From Chondrosia reniformis (taxonomy: Eukaryota; Porifera; Demospongiae; Chondrillida; Chondrillidae): DNA of 64,000 bases. The notes under the pieces were generated by a model. The model made no database searches, was not told the DNA's origin, and saw only the letters and a program-made list of their open reading frames with translations. Below, piece by piece: positions 11,526 through 25,412 of this stretch. The stretch's first letter is position 1. Each line of letters opens with the position of its first letter. The position numbers and the translations under genes were made by a program. The DNA lies in NCBI GenBank assembly GCA_947172415.1, contig OX359197.1:5147673-5211672 (forward strand). The letters are read 5' to 3'.

Positions 11526-14290
11526 ATGAACGCGTCTCAAAGTTTACGAGCTGCAGCAGAGCACGGCAAACTTCATCAAGTGAGGCGATTGCTCTCTGAT
11601 GGTGCCCCTATCACCAAGGATGCGGTAAGGAGAATTCAAATCTACCAGTTATATATTAGACCACGTAGAGCCAGTAACTAACTAAAGTTCACACGATTAT
11701 TTTAGGAAGCCTCATATCATAAGTTACTGTATCTCCATGAGAGAATATAGATATTAGAGATGCATATATATACAGATATTTTGGCTGGTTATTTATCCAG
11801 TTACAGTATATAATGAACATTTTATATATGCATCACATTTTACTGTCTTGGAAAATGGCAAGTTCTACATTATTTCACCATTAATGGTACTGGTTGACCA
11901 ACTGTGCAATATAGACAGCTCAATTATATATATTGGTATTATCTTTGTTGTAAATGAGTGTACTATAGATAACAATCTCCTTTACCTGGTTCACTTCAGA
12001 ATGGGCTCACAGCTCTTCACAAAGCAGCCAAAGGAGGCCATCAGCATGTGGTGAAGCACTTACTCAACACACACAGATTCAACCTCTTTGATGAAGACAA
12101 AGTAAGTCAAAGAAAACAGTAATATATTGTTTAGATTTAGAAACTTCAAATTAGGCATATCACTTCCTCAATCTATTCTGGAGCATACTTTAGTCTGCCC
12201 TTCCTTCTTACAATCATATTCATAGCTTTAATAGCATTCATACCCAAGCAGTTTGAAGCCTTAGCGTCTGGTGATAAGTGGCCTTAACGGCTATTCTACC
12301 ATATTTGGTGCTAATCATGAATATGCTATGGCCTGGAGGTACAGCCATATAGGGTAGTTATCATAGTTGGACATTCCAGTTTGTAGGCCTGAGGTATCTA
12401 CATCTAATATAAGTGGAGTTTTAACTTTATTACAATTATAGTAAGATGCATATATGGTCTATGTAATCATGTGCTATGTAATCATATGTATTATGAGCTG
12501 TTCTTTTGGTATAGTATGGTTGGACAGCCGTCCACTGGGCAGCCTGGAATGGTCATGTTAGCACACTCCACGCATTACTAAATGCAGAACAATCTAGTGC
12601 TCAACAACTAGTAAATGTAACTGATTTGGTGAGTGGTTTAGAGAAATATTCATCAATTTATTCACAAACTCCACAAACTAGGCAGTATGATGATATATCT
12701 AAGTGTTGTCTCTTTGATTAACGATAATTTGTTAATTTTGTAGGTTGGTGCTAATGCTCTTCATGGAGCTGCAATGAATGGCCACATGGGAGCTGTTCGA
12801 GTCTTAGTTAGGGTCGGGTGTAACATTGACCAACAAAGAAAGGTGAGCCTATTTGTCAAGTTTAGTGCACAGAACCCTCAAACATGATATTCTAGTAGTA
12901 GCTACTGAACGGTTCAATACAGTGGTCTGTCTGATAATCAGACACAATTGATCAGAATGCATGAAGGAGAATAATGTGGAGTTTGTACATATTTTGTCAG
13001 TTACATAGTACATCTTGTATATTTGCAGGACCTCTGGGCTCCATTACACTTGGCAGTGTGGAACAAGCACTCTGATGTGGTCCATGAACTGATAACTGCC
13101 AAATGTCAGATTAACCTAAGAATCAACAACAATGCGGGAGCACTCCACTTGGCCGCTATCAATGGCAGTGATGACATCATCGAGGAATTACTGGATGCAG
13201 AAATAGCACCAGACATGCAGACAAAGGTAATAGCTAGATCTTGCACTGCCCCTCTGCTTCATGTAAATAGCCTATTTCTACTAGTATTATATACTGTGTT
13301 TAATATTTAAATTTATTATTGTTAGAATGGAAACACGGCTTTACATGAAGCTGTTTTACATCGAAGAAGAAGTACTGTCCAGGTTTTGATGAGGAGTGAT
13401 TGCAGACTAAACCTAAAAAATGAACTTGGGGAAAGTCCCATGGATCTTGCAAGGAAGAATGATTTCAGAGAAATAATGAATTTACTATCAGGCTTAGATG
13501 TAAGCTTTCAAGCAATATATTAACCATACTCTTTAAACACAGCATTCAAATTCTGCCTTTAAACTTATCCACACGGGGGAATTCTATTTTCTGAAATTTA
13601 ATTTCTAAGTGATCTGTTCAGTTGTGATATAACTTCAGCATTCATTGAATGTACAATTGTAACCATTAATTGTCCCATTGTATATACGTAACTTTAGTTT
13701 TAGGAGTTATGTATGAGCTGTAAAGGTCTAGCAATTATAATGTGTTTCCTAAGACTCTTCTGTGATCAACAGACAAGATTATACGCATGTGTGCTAGCTA
13801 CGTTATTCATTCTTGGATTTGAGGATAACCTTAACTGTTTGTTCCACTGAATGATGTACATTAATTAGAAACTGCTTTTATGAATTTTGTATATTCTTCC
13901 CTTTAGGACTGCAATTTGCAACCTGACAATAAATGTAATTGTGCAGAGCTGCGACGCATTCTATTCCAAAGTCAGGACGCTGACATGCAACTAAAAGAAG
14001 AGGATTTAAAGAAGCTGAAATGGACTGGTAGAGATGGAGAAAGGATTGCTAATCATATTGAGGAAAAGATCAGGAGAACAAGTGAGGTTCGGGTCCTAGA
14101 AGTGGAGAAGCTGTGGCAAGAGAAAGTTGCAATGGCTAGGGCTGAAGTGTTGGCACACTGTGAATCAAGGATTGCTGAAATAGAACGACAGTATGATGCC
14201 AAGATAATGTCTATTCAGCGTCAGTGTAATAGAAGATTGGATGCAGCACGAGAAGCCTTGGAAGAAAGACACAATCCCAGGTCATTTTAG
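11526..14290 (+). CDS. Ankyrin-repeat protein with C-terminal coiled coil
   Basis: Seven exons: 11526-11624, 12000-12101, 12515-12628, 12744-12842, 13029-13226, 13326-13499 and 13907-14290. Every intron is phase 0. Together they give 389 aa. Exon 1 begins MNASQSLRAAAEHGKLHQV, so repeats start almost at once. Exons 2-6 give roughly seven ankyrin repeats with the usual G-TALH-AA--GH signatures (NGLTALHKAAKGGH, YGWTAVHWAAWNGH, DLWAPLHLAVWNKH, NGNTALHEAV). The last exon encodes about 127 residues. Its middle is charged and helical (EEKIRRTSEVRVLEVEKLWQ and on), consistent with a coiled coil. Ankyrin repeats are protein-binding scaffolds; no catalytic or membrane segment is visible. I do not recognise a specific orthologue. 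Exon borders tend to fall at repeat boundaries, as expected for repeat-by-repeat expansion. Confidence 0.85.
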
Positions 14291-14498
14291 TATCATGTAA
14301 ATGTCATCACCATTCTCCTTTAACTACCCAAATCTGTACATATATGTTATATGCAAGACTTCAGTAATGTTTTTATCTCATTTTTATACTAATTTGATAT
14401 AATTTTGATCTTCAGAATAATTAATTCCTCTTCTTAATAGCCTCAATCTGGGAGTTGACAGACCATGCACTGTTAACTTTATTGAGTGACATGAATAG

Positions 14499-17400
14499 TT
14501 GATCATATTTGTCTTTAATAGAGAGGTTAATTCCCCTGGTTGTCATTAAAACCTTGATTATTACTTACATCATATAAGAAACACAAAATAGTGATTTCCT
14601 TGTCATGCAGTAAATTGTATATTGACAATTACAATATAGACAAGAGCTCATTCAGGGTCTAATGTGACTGTCTAATTATAGAGGCACATACACTTAACAC
14701 ACACTTTAAAATAACAATTCTATAGTATACAGGATACACAGGCAAAGGGAGTTACAACAAACTGTTAACTTCAGCTTTTTTACACTTATACACTGTCAAT
14801 GGGATGTTTGTTATAGGAAACTAAGAAGTGTATTTTTGTAAGAAGTTATAGACACAGTTTTCTAAATTACGAAACAAGAAAGTGATATTCTACTATAGCT
14901 TTCCTATTTCCCCAGCCTTATATTGATATCAACATGTCTTTATAAAGTAAATGTGTGGAAAATGTTTCACTAAAGTTTTCTAGACTTCTAACAAGAAGGC
15001 ATTGTAATCCCAAAAAGTTGTTATACAATTAGTGCATGCCTGGACACAATTCCTGTCAAAACAGGTCAATGTATCAACCACTGTCATGTGCTGTTACAGT
15101 GAAGCAGTTGGATAGAAATTGTTAATGATAATTATAATCTACAAAATTTTAAAAGTAATTCTCTATCTTTAACAGTCAGAGATAGGTCCTATTAAAAGGA
15201 CATGCACATGAAATACACATGCACATTACATCACCTTTACATACAGCAAATTAATGTATATACTTTATGTTTCTTCATGTACATCCATTTAATAATGCCT
15301 TTGGAGAAACTGCCTGATCATGATTGCATCTGTGAAGTTTGTTCTCCAGACCAGAGCCATATAAACAACTGATTACTTTATTTCCAATTGAACAAATGTC
15401 AAGGAACTTTTCTGGAGATGTTTCTATATAAAATAAAGAAAGGTAGGCTATACAGAAGCAAACAAGATGAACAATGTAAGCACATTTAGACAAGTTAAAA
15501 TTGTTTTATTTACACCTTATATAGGCCAGCATTGTGACCTATGTTATTTTAACTATTCCTCAATAGTTACCATGGATACTCAAAAAGAGTAAGAACAAAT
15601 AGATTATCTATCAGAAACAAGAATATTTTGAACTGTTTTACAATTTCCCTACTAACCATGTCAAAGTTAATAATCTTATTCAAAAGGATTGCACAGTTTC
15701 ATAGCCAACAACAAAGCAAACTACTCTATAGGATATAGATAACCTGGTAAGCATGTACTATACCTCTTCCAACTGAACTACAGTAGCTATGAGCTACTAA
15801 TTACTAGGGACTGGTAGACACGCTAAGTCTGGTAGTCCCATTTAAGAAGTGTAGTGCAGTTTCTTTCTTCTTACCTGCCACTCAGTCCTTCTTCTTTCTT
15901 AATTGGTCATGTTGCTAGGTAACTAATATTTGATTTCCATGACAATTCCTCTGTAAATAGATGAATAAGCAAATACAGCAAATAAATTATGGGCTGTACA
16001 ATACGCCATATAGGTACATCAAATGTTAATTTGTATAAATTGTACAATTACTTTTTGAACAGTCTAGTGCCATTTTGATTTCTATTTCCACAGCCTAGTT
16101 TCTTCTCCAACAAACTACAAAATGAAGAGTTACCATAACAACCAGTTACCATGGCAAATAACTCTGGTGAAGTAAGTTTAATACTTCATAATACTTCATG
16201 ACACACCTCATGGACACACTGAGAGATTTGTACTATTTGGACTTTTCCTTCTTCACCACATATCCTAAACCAAAAAGCATTCTAGAGGTACGTAAACATT
16301 TATTAATACATCATTTTTATATATAATATGTATACCTATAATATAGCTTTTGATTTTAATGCAAATTTGCAATTGATTAACCTCAGTTGATTTAAATAAA
16401 TATATATATACATGCTATGTACATGATACATATATATTTAATATGAGTCATGGTATATATTGTGTGTACAGTATTCATCTAATGGTCTATTTAAGCTCAT
16501 GAGATACTAGACTGCAGTTCCTAGGTTTTTCAATAATGTGAATAGATCCAGTCTCTTTAAGGAGTCTCAGTTAACAACAACAGCAGTTTGATGCATATAT
16601 ATACGTACCTCAATAAGAAGCCAAGGCCACAAGGTTTCATTACATATATATGTACATCCATACGTATATAGTTAGTGGGGTTATATACATATAGACTATT
16701 TTGTAACAAAGGCATTAAGTAGTTTATGTTATATTAAGACTTTACCCATATGTGCAAGATAGTGAAACTTTACCCTCTTATCTCACATTTAATTAACTGA
16801 AACCCCTGAACTGAGATGATTGGCTCTTTTAGGAATTTAAAGTATATAATAGATGGCATATACAGTCTTTAAGGGGTGAAAATGTAATTGATAAACATGT
16901 GGCCTAGTTTAATCTTTACATACAGAAATTGTCAATGAATACCCCTATGTACATACAATACCTTCAATATGCTATTCAGACATGAATAGTACAATTATAA
17001 TTATATAATTCATAAGGATACATGTATATGTTTAAAGTGAAATTAAAACTAATACTTATAAGTATGAATAAAAATGTATAATGAGACTAAGTTAAAAACA
17101 TGTGTACGTATCTGAATGGATGTAAACAAGTTCATGGTTGTAATCATCCCTACTTCTACTATGATAATGCGTCCAAATATAGAAATGATGTGTATGGTTA
17201 AGTTTCAACATGCCACTTCTGCATGATTTGCCTTACCATATGATGACTGTCTTGTTTCATTACTTTTTTAGATATGCTAATCACTGTTGTAGGTACTACC
17301 ATCCCTACTTTAACTTGTATTTCTACATGCACATCTTCAACAAAAATATATATGAAATGTATGTAATATAAGAATCTATAGAAAAACAATTATAATGTAA

Positions 17401-17820
17401 AGAAATGTATATATAAAATGCTCAGAAATCAAAAGATATACTCCAAGAATATGGTTTATATGGACACTTATTGATACTAAACTGAATGTGTACAATCTCT
17501 TTAAACCTTGTATAACTAAATATCAAAGGACCAATGAGTGGATATCCTGTATCATACAGACCACATCCTGGGTATATATCACCCAGGCAATATGAGTATC
17601 AATCTGGATGTGATTATATATTGTATTACAGGATATCTTCATGATCGTTGTAACATACACCTCAAAAGTCAAGGTTTAACCTACTACAAATACAGATCTA
17701 AAGTTAACAGAAACTAAAATTGGACACTGTATTATGGTATGTATATATAAGAGACTATATATAAAGTGTTATACGTATATGTACTATTCTGCAAGGAGAA
17801 ATAACTGTAACCTTGCAGAT
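14499..17820. other. Noncoding upstream half of duplication unit 1
   Basis: No plus-strand gene is visible. It includes a ~150-bp stretch (17188-17345) related to one arm of the palindromic element at 43336-43705. A 72-codon minus-strand open frame (15275-15493) has a close counterpart at 22644-22862. It is preceded on the minus strand by an acceptor-like TTTTATATAG, but I could not find further exons. Confidence 0.5.
17742..17750 (+). promoter_or_regulatory. Possible TATA element, first tandem gene
   Basis: The word TATATAAGA lies about 75 bp upstream of the signal-peptide ATG (17821). The same word at the same relative place (near 27127-27140) precedes the second copy. This is weak evidence in such AT-rich DNA. 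Confidence 0.3.
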
Positions 17821-20800
17821 ATGGCCCGTCTGTACTTAACGTTATTTCTTGTGTCACTATCAGTGAACTACTCTACCATTACAGGTCAACCTGTCTGGAA
17901 AAGCTTCTGGGTGACTCCTGAGAATGATCAGCAATGCAACCAAAGATTACCTTGCAACACAATAGAGGGTTATCAACAAGAGAATAAATCTATTTTTTCA
18001 ACACCTAATTCTGAGTGGAATTTTCTCAATGGTTATCATTACGTAAAGGATAGTATCCAAATTCAGGGCACTGGCAATATAATTTGGAAGGGAGTAGGTA
18101 ATCAGTGTGTGATATGTTTCTCTTCTAAATTCCAGTGGACACTTGACATTGTGGAAAGTTACAATATTGTATTTCATAATTTAATACTTGTTGGTAAACG
18201 AATAATGACTATAGGTGCAATAGCAAATCTAACATTGGATAAAATTCAAGTAAAAAAAATTACTTTGATTATCACCAATCCTAAGGGAATGTATCTTTTT
18301 AATCAAAGTGAATTCAGTAGTGTAAAAATCACTGTTAATGGTTACTGGTTTCTTAGCTTCTTTGAAGAGTCTAAATCTTACTTGAATTTGTTGATTAATG
18401 AAGTTCAAGTCACTGGTAATTTTGAATTCTCCTACCCAGCCTTGCCAAATGATATTGGAGGATATCATACTGTTAATTTAACTGTTGATGAAAGTCATTT
18501 CCTGTCAGGGACTACCTTTACATTTCATAGTTATCCAGTGAAAAGTGCCAAATTAATGTTGTTCAATAGTGTATTTTTAGGTGATATTGAATTCAGGTTT
18601 TCCATTTTACCCTTTTTTGAAACAAATGTTGACACAAATCCAGTTTTAGAGATACATTTAGATAGGTGTGACATCCGCAACAGGAAACAAGAAACTATTT
18701 TTCTACTAATATTAATATATGGAACTAAGTCTTCTTCAAAGGTGCAGGTTAAACGTTATATCATTCCAAAGCTTACAATAACTGATAGTCATTTCCAAGG
18801 TGTAGCTGTAGCAGTTAGAAACCTTGCTCTCCTATCTCAAATCTCACAAGAGGCTTTTCTAAAATTTGAGAGATGCGTGCGTTTTCACTGAATTTGTTTT
18901 TCGGGAATCCATAAATGAATATATTAACAATAAACAAATAGAACATGCTAATTATAATTATGTAATTATTTTAAGAGATTTGTGGTTCCCTGTCATTCTG
19001 TCCAACTCCAGGATTATTGACAACAAGGGAGGTGCCATATTTCTATCTAATAGCCAGCTCCTTTTAAGAGGGAATAATTTCATTGAGAGGAATGGTGATT
19101 GGACGACAGACGATGATGAAGGGGATTTTATCATATATTATGGAATTGTTTGTTTGATAGCCTCTTCTAAACTTTTATTGGAAAATAATTCAAAATTGGA
19201 AGTTAAAAATAATACTGCATGGAACTTTGGTGGTATAGCGCTACCACCACTGGAATTAATATATGGGGAATTTTATACATCATACAATCAAGACCTCCTT
19301 TTTAATTGTTTTTTGAGAGAGGAAGATAACAACTTGTGTAGTGGTCTATGCTTTTTTCAGCTATTTGATGAGCAGGGAAATTTTCTGTTTAACCAAGACA
19401 TATCTCAGTTTAGTGGAAAAGTAATTTTGAAGAATAACACTGTGTGGGAAGAAATTGAAATTCTACAGTATAACAATACAGTTATACCTCATCCGCAGCT
19501 ATTCAATGGTCACCTTTTGAATTGTATTCTTCAAACCAAAGGTCACATGAGAATGCCTGCAATCCTTCCTCTCATTAAAAGCATCTTTCAGTTACCGTCT
19601 TGGAAACCTCATCATGTCTCTTCTTTGCCATACTTTTGTCTGTGTAATGAGCATAGCTTGGGAAACAAAGTATTATGGGACTGTAATGGACACGGGAAAT
19701 TAGTAGCTCCCCCAGGAGAGATTATAAAAATATACTTTGCTGTTGTGAAGGATGTTGATAGACTCTTTCATATTAAAAGTGTGAGTTTATTTTACAATGA
19801 AGACCATACCACAATTCAGTTTCCAAAGTTAACTAACCAATGCTATGAAGTAAATATCCCATATCATATCGTAGATGACATTGTTTCTTTGAGAACTGCT
19901 ATAAATACAACTCATGATATAATGAATCAAAAAAATGAATATTATCCCACAATTCATATCAAAATAATTAGATGTCCTGTTGGTTTAAAAGGAAATATTA
20001 ATTCAACTTGTACATGCATTACGCCTTTGATAGACCAAGGCTTCATGTGTGCTTCACAACATTGGAAGGAAGCATTATTTATGCAGAAGAAGGACAATTA
20101 CTGGATTGGGTTGGATTCAACGGAGAATTCTACTGATAAGTTGTTATTTTCTGACTACTGCCTACCTTTCTATTGTAACAACATTCTGAACACTGAAGGA
20201 GTAATCTTGAAGATTGGCAGTCCATCTTTACACATACAATGCAACTCTGAAGGGAATCATATGGGTTTCATGTGTGGCGAGTGCATACAAGGACACAGCA
20301 CAGTTTTTGGTGGTTACAAATGCTACCAATGCCACGGACCATGGTATCTGCTTTTCATTCCTTTATATGGTCTACTGGGATTGGTACTGATAGCTCTGTT
20401 ATTCCTCTTTAATTTGACTATTGTGCAAGGAACTATTAATGGGATCAGTTTGTATGCCAACATAATTTATCTATATGATGATTACCTCGTGCAAAATGCT
20501 GGACAACCTTTTTACAGCATTACTTCAATTTTAAATTTTGGCCTTGGAATTGACAGTTGCTTCTATGATGGAATGGGATTTTTTGAGAAAGTAATGCTTC
20601 AGTTAATATTTCCTATATACCTTATGATATTGGTGGCACTTATTGTAATTGGAGCACATAAATTTAATTTGAAGATATTCAGAGTTGACTTTGTTGCAAA
20701 AAGGTCTGTACCAGTGTTAGCCACATTAATGGTACTGACATATACAAATTTGGTGACTATTGTAGTTCAGGCACTTCGTTTCACAACTGTGTACACTTAT

Positions 20801-21658
20801 GAGGCTAACACACAAAAGCTAAACCAACATCTAGTTTGGCTTTATCAACCAGCACTCAGGTACTTTGAAGGGAAGCACTTGATTCTGGCTCTTTCATCGC
20901 TAATTATTGCTATTCTATACCTCATTCCTTTGACAATGATAACACTCTTCGGAGACTGTCTAAGAAGGAATTGTATTCGCAGTTTGTGGTTTAGTCATTT
21001 CCTTGATGTCTTTCATGGTGCATATCGCTGGCCACTTGGTTTCTGGTTAGGATTGAGATTATTAATAAGAGTAATGTTTGTAGCCCTTCTCATCTGTCTA
21101 TCAAGCGAAATGTTCAACTTTCTTTTAATTCTATTTTTCATCAGTTTCTTTTTTGTTCAATGGCTCATTGTAAGACCATTTCATTACGGATTTCACATTA
21201 GTCTACAAGTAGAAAAGAAAGGCTTCAAGAAACAGTTTTCTCAATTGCTCCAAGTACTAGTTGCACCAATGAACAGTGACGCTATTTTTCTTCTACGTAT
21301 TGTGCTATTCAGTGCAATTGCTTTGAGCACAAATTCTGGTACACATTCAGTCTGTTGTGACTTGGCTTTATTTGCAGCTATAATTCAGATAAGCATTGTA
21401 TCAGTTTATCATGGCTGGATGTATCTACCACTTCCCAAAAGGGTAACCCAAAAGTGGGAACAAGTAAGGGAAGAGATTCGTAATAAGATAAAAAGGAAAA
21501 CACAAGAGCCACTTCCACTTTTGGCAGATCCCCAAATAGAACAGTTTCCCTTTCATCATATCAAGTATCTCAGAGCTGGAGTACCAGAAGAGAATAATAG
21601 TAGTACTGGTGAAGGAGACACTGCATCAAGTCAGAAGGAAGCTTGCAATTCAACATAA
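17821..21658 (+). pseudogene. Ectodomain + multi-TM membrane protein, copy A (frameshifted)
   Basis: Intronless gene, first member of the tandem pair. I choose the ATG at 17821 because it opens a signal peptide (MARLYLTLFLVSLSVNYS); an in-frame ATG further upstream would bury that peptide. The frame is broken at 18874-18881, where TGCG occurs twice (TGCGTGCG); copy B has a single TGC there. The shift ends the first frame at 18891 (about 357 aa). The rest stays open in another frame to 21658. Discounting the 4 bp, the two parts align end to end with copy B, at high identity. The second part alone holds the Cys-rich segment and all membrane helices. It could be a recent pseudogene, a disabled allele or a sequence error. 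The remaining frame has no other stops, so decay is young. Confidence 0.8.
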
Positions 21659-23441
21659 TAACAAATTAAAGAAGTAATGAACTTCACTTAGAGCTCTAGC
21701 TGTTATACATACATTTTCGACGTGGTAAAAAAGATCTGCAAACAAAACTTAAGAATATAACTTATTATTACTTTGATTATAGTACAAATGCATCAACAAA
21801 ATCCCTGTATTTCTTATATACTTTATGTACTTATATAAACAGTTGATCATATTTATCTTTAATAGAGAGGTTAATTCCCCTGGTTGTCATTAAAACCTTG
21901 ATTAGTACACTTACTTCATATAAGAAACACAAAATAGTGATTTCCTTAGAAACTTCTGTATATGCATGTCATGCAGTAAATTGTATATTGGCAATTACAA
22001 TATAGACAAGAGCTCATTCAGGGTCTCATGTGACTGTCTAATTATAGAGGCACATACACTTAACACACACTTTAAAATAACAATTCTGTAGCTATAGTGT
22101 ACAGGATACACAGGCAAAGGGAGTTACAACATATTATTCATTTGTACACTTTTTGGTTTGTACTTATACGCTGTCAATGGGATGTTTGTTATGGGTAACT
22201 AAGAAGTGTATTTTTATAAGAAGTTAGACACAGTTTTCTAAAAACTATGAAACAAGAAAGTGATATCTATAGCTTTCCTAGTCTATTTGTACTTCCCTAG
22301 TCTCATATTGATGTCAACATGTCTATATAAAGTAAATGTGTGGAATAAAGTTTTCTAGACTTCTAACAAGAAGGCATTGTAATCCCAAAAAAGTTGTTAT
22401 TCAATTAGTACATGCCTGAACACAAATCCTGTCAAAACAGGTCATTGTATCAACCACTGTCATGTGCTGTTACAGTGAAGCAGTTGGATAGAAATATTGT
22501 TAATAATCTACAAAATTTTTAAAAATAATTCTCTATCTTTAGCAGTCACAGATAGGTCCTATTGAAAGGACACGCACATGAAATACACATGCACATTACA
22601 TCACCTTTACATACAGCAATTAATGTACTGTATATATGTTTCTTCATGTACATCCATTTAATAATGCCTTTGGAGAAACTGCCTGATCTTGATTACATCT
22701 GTGAAGTTTGTTCTCCAGACCAGAGCCACATAAACAATTGATTACTTTATTTCCAATTGAACAAATGTCAAGGAACTTTTCTGGAAATGTTTCTATATAA
22801 AATAAAGAAAGGTAGGCTATACAGAAGCAAACAAGATGAACAATGAAAGCACATTTAGACAAGTTAAAATTGCTTTATTTACACCTCATATGGGCCAGCA
22901 CTGTGACCTATGTTATTTGAACTATTCCTCTCTAGTACCATGGATACTCAAGAAGAGTAAAAACAAATAGATTATCTATCAGAAACAAGAATATTTTGGA
23001 CTGTTTTACAATTTCCCAACTAACCATGTCAAAGTTAATAATCTTATTCAAAAGGATTGCACAGTTTCATAGCCAACAACAAAGCAAACTGATCTATAAG
23101 ATACAGAGAACCTGGTAAGCATGTACTATATCTCTTCCAACTGAACTACAGTAGATATGAGTCATTAATTACTAGGGACTGGTAGACACACTAAATCTGA
23201 TAGTCCCATTGGAGAAGTGTAGTGCAGTTTCTTTCTTCTTTCCTACCACTCAGTCCTTCTTCTTTCTTAATTGGACATGTTGCTAGGTAACTGATATTTG
23301 ATTTCCATAACAATTCCTCTGTAAATAGATGAATAAGCAAATACAGCATACAGCATATAAATTATGGGCTGTACAATACGCCATATAGGTACATCAAATG
23401 TTAATTTGTATAAATTGTACAATTACTTTTTGAACAGTCTA

Positions 23442-25412
23442 TTACTTGAAGTAAAGATGCTGATTAATATGCTAAGCATAACATTGTAACTTTAAAAAAC
23501 AAACATTGTAGACTTCATTTCAAGAAGCTATATATAACAAAAAGACCTACCAATACATTTAGGGCATGTAGAACGTCAAAGTTCCTCAAAGAAGGCAAAC
23601 GCGTACGAGCGTTTCAGTAGTAACGGCCATTTTGAAATTGATTGAGCAATAACTTAGCACTAAAACTACAGCGTGAAGTGGCCCGTAAAGTACATCATTC
23701 AGAACCTTATATATTTATGATTATTGTACAGCTGTATCCTTGATTCTCAATGTCTTGTGTTGTACCCGAAACATGCAGTCAATTAATGTGCTCGCAAGTC
23801 TGAGCTTGTGCATTTCATTAAAATACATAATTAGCTGCTAATTGATAGCATAAATTGGTATTAATTAAAAACTATTCATGCGGGCTATTGAGACGCTATG
23901 ATTTGCTTTGCTGGTTAGCCATGCATGTTTTCGAGTAGCAATAACAACTTGCTGAATAGGTCGGGGACATGTACTACATGTTGTCTATTGTTCTCGAACA
24001 CGACATCGAAAACAATAAACAGAATTTTGCTTCCACGATTTTCCGCCAAGTTCACGATGTTTCCCGCCGACAATTTCTAATAAATAGGCAAGGAAATTTT
24101 CAGTCTTTGGCCTCCGGGCTATCAACTCTGGAGGTCTACTTTGGTGTGGATCGATGCGAAAACCATTCTTGGAGTACGAGTAATGGTACATGCCTATCCG
24201 AAGGGTCATCGGTGTTCGTATAGTGGGGTGGTCTCTCTACCAATGGGTTAGTGCCTGGAGATGTATCTCACTATTAATCCTGCTTGTGTGTTAAATTGGC
24301 ACTTGCGGATTCTTGCTATACGACCCGTACCTGGAGGTTGGTGTGGTCCAGTGCCACTACGTAGTCGGTCAGGAAGCTATTGTAGGCTGCCACATCAGGT
24401 TGGTTTGGAAGCATTTGCAATTGCATTTGGAATTTTACATGCTCTTGTGCTCAATCTTTATGACCGTATATATGTACGTCTATATATGCTGGTAATTATG
24501 TATTATCTAATTCTTTCTTGTAGTTCATCGATGGGTCCCTACTCTAAAGCAACCTGGCCGATCCCAATGAGCTAAAGTCTGTGTACAGTGCTCTCAAGCT
24601 GCGTTGTGTGCACATGATGATTCTCATTGGTGGGAGTTTGTGGTCCGCCAGGGTCGGGCTTGTTCTGTCCGTAGCGTGAGGCAGTGCAGGACTAGTAACT
24701 GGTCACAGGTCGGTCAGGTACGCCGGACCGTTCCCGTGCAGCTTCTCTTACGACGCAAGTAGTGGAAGTGTCAAACAGAGTTGAGAAACCGGAGGCCATT
24801 TGGGGCACGAAGTACTTCTACCTCCACGCGGTGTGCCCTGGGATCATCTGTCAAGATGATGCAAAAAGAAGTGCAGTAAAGCTTTAAGGATGGATCACTT
24901 CAAAAGAACATTTTGCTGTCAAGCTGGACTCGTAAACTCTTGGATTTTTTTTTGATTTATTTTCCATTATTGCGCATTTTACCATGACTTTAAACGTTTG
25001 TATTTTTATTGTATATTTGATGGTTTTCAATTGTAATAATGATTGAATTAAAAGTGATCATGAAGGTAATGATGATAATAATAAATGTACCGCTGCGAAC
25101 AAATGCCGCAAATTAGCTAGCTATAGGGAAAACCCCCTTCCGGGAGACTTGCATGCGTTATCGACGTTCAAAGGCGCCTTGGCTACTAAAAGATGCTCGC
25201 GTAAGCTTTCAACCACACTCTATCTCTTATAACGTTATTCCGCCGTTCATGTTTCTCTAGTATGAGTATTGTTAAGTATAAACTGGAGTAGGTTAATTGA
25301 TGTGTACCTTAAGCAATTCTGTGAATTCATACGAGTCTGTTTTAAGTAAATGACTAAATTGTTGATTTTTATGTTTATCTTCTAAGCCTTATGCCAATGC
25401 AGAGAATTTGTA
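23442..25412. other. ~1.97-kb segment present only in unit 2
   Basis: Unit 1 reads without interruption AACAGTCTAGTGCCATTTTG (16059-16078). In unit 2 the same words are split, AACAGTCTA ending at 23441 and TAGTGCCATTTTG starting at 25413, with TA on both sides. This fits an insertion with TA duplication, or a clean deletion in unit 1. I see no terminal inverted repeats and no recognisable transposase. From ~24030 to 24890 the DNA is richer in G+C than its surroundings and has short coding-like frames (for example Trp/Cys/Arg-rich peptides around 24600-24760), but no convincing gene. Confidence 0.7.

Larger units (their letters stand above)
14499..21832. repeat. Segmental tandem duplication, unit 1
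   Basis: About 7.3 kb that is repeated head-to-tail as unit 2 (21839-31206). Homology starts at AGTTGATCATATTT (14499 and 21839) and ends at TATACTTTATGTAC just before 21833 and 31207. The unit contains ~3.3 kb of noncoding sequence followed by one large intronless gene. Noncoding parts differ by scattered substitutions and small indels, so the duplication is fairly recent but not identical, which argues against an assembly duplicate. Confidence 0.9.
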
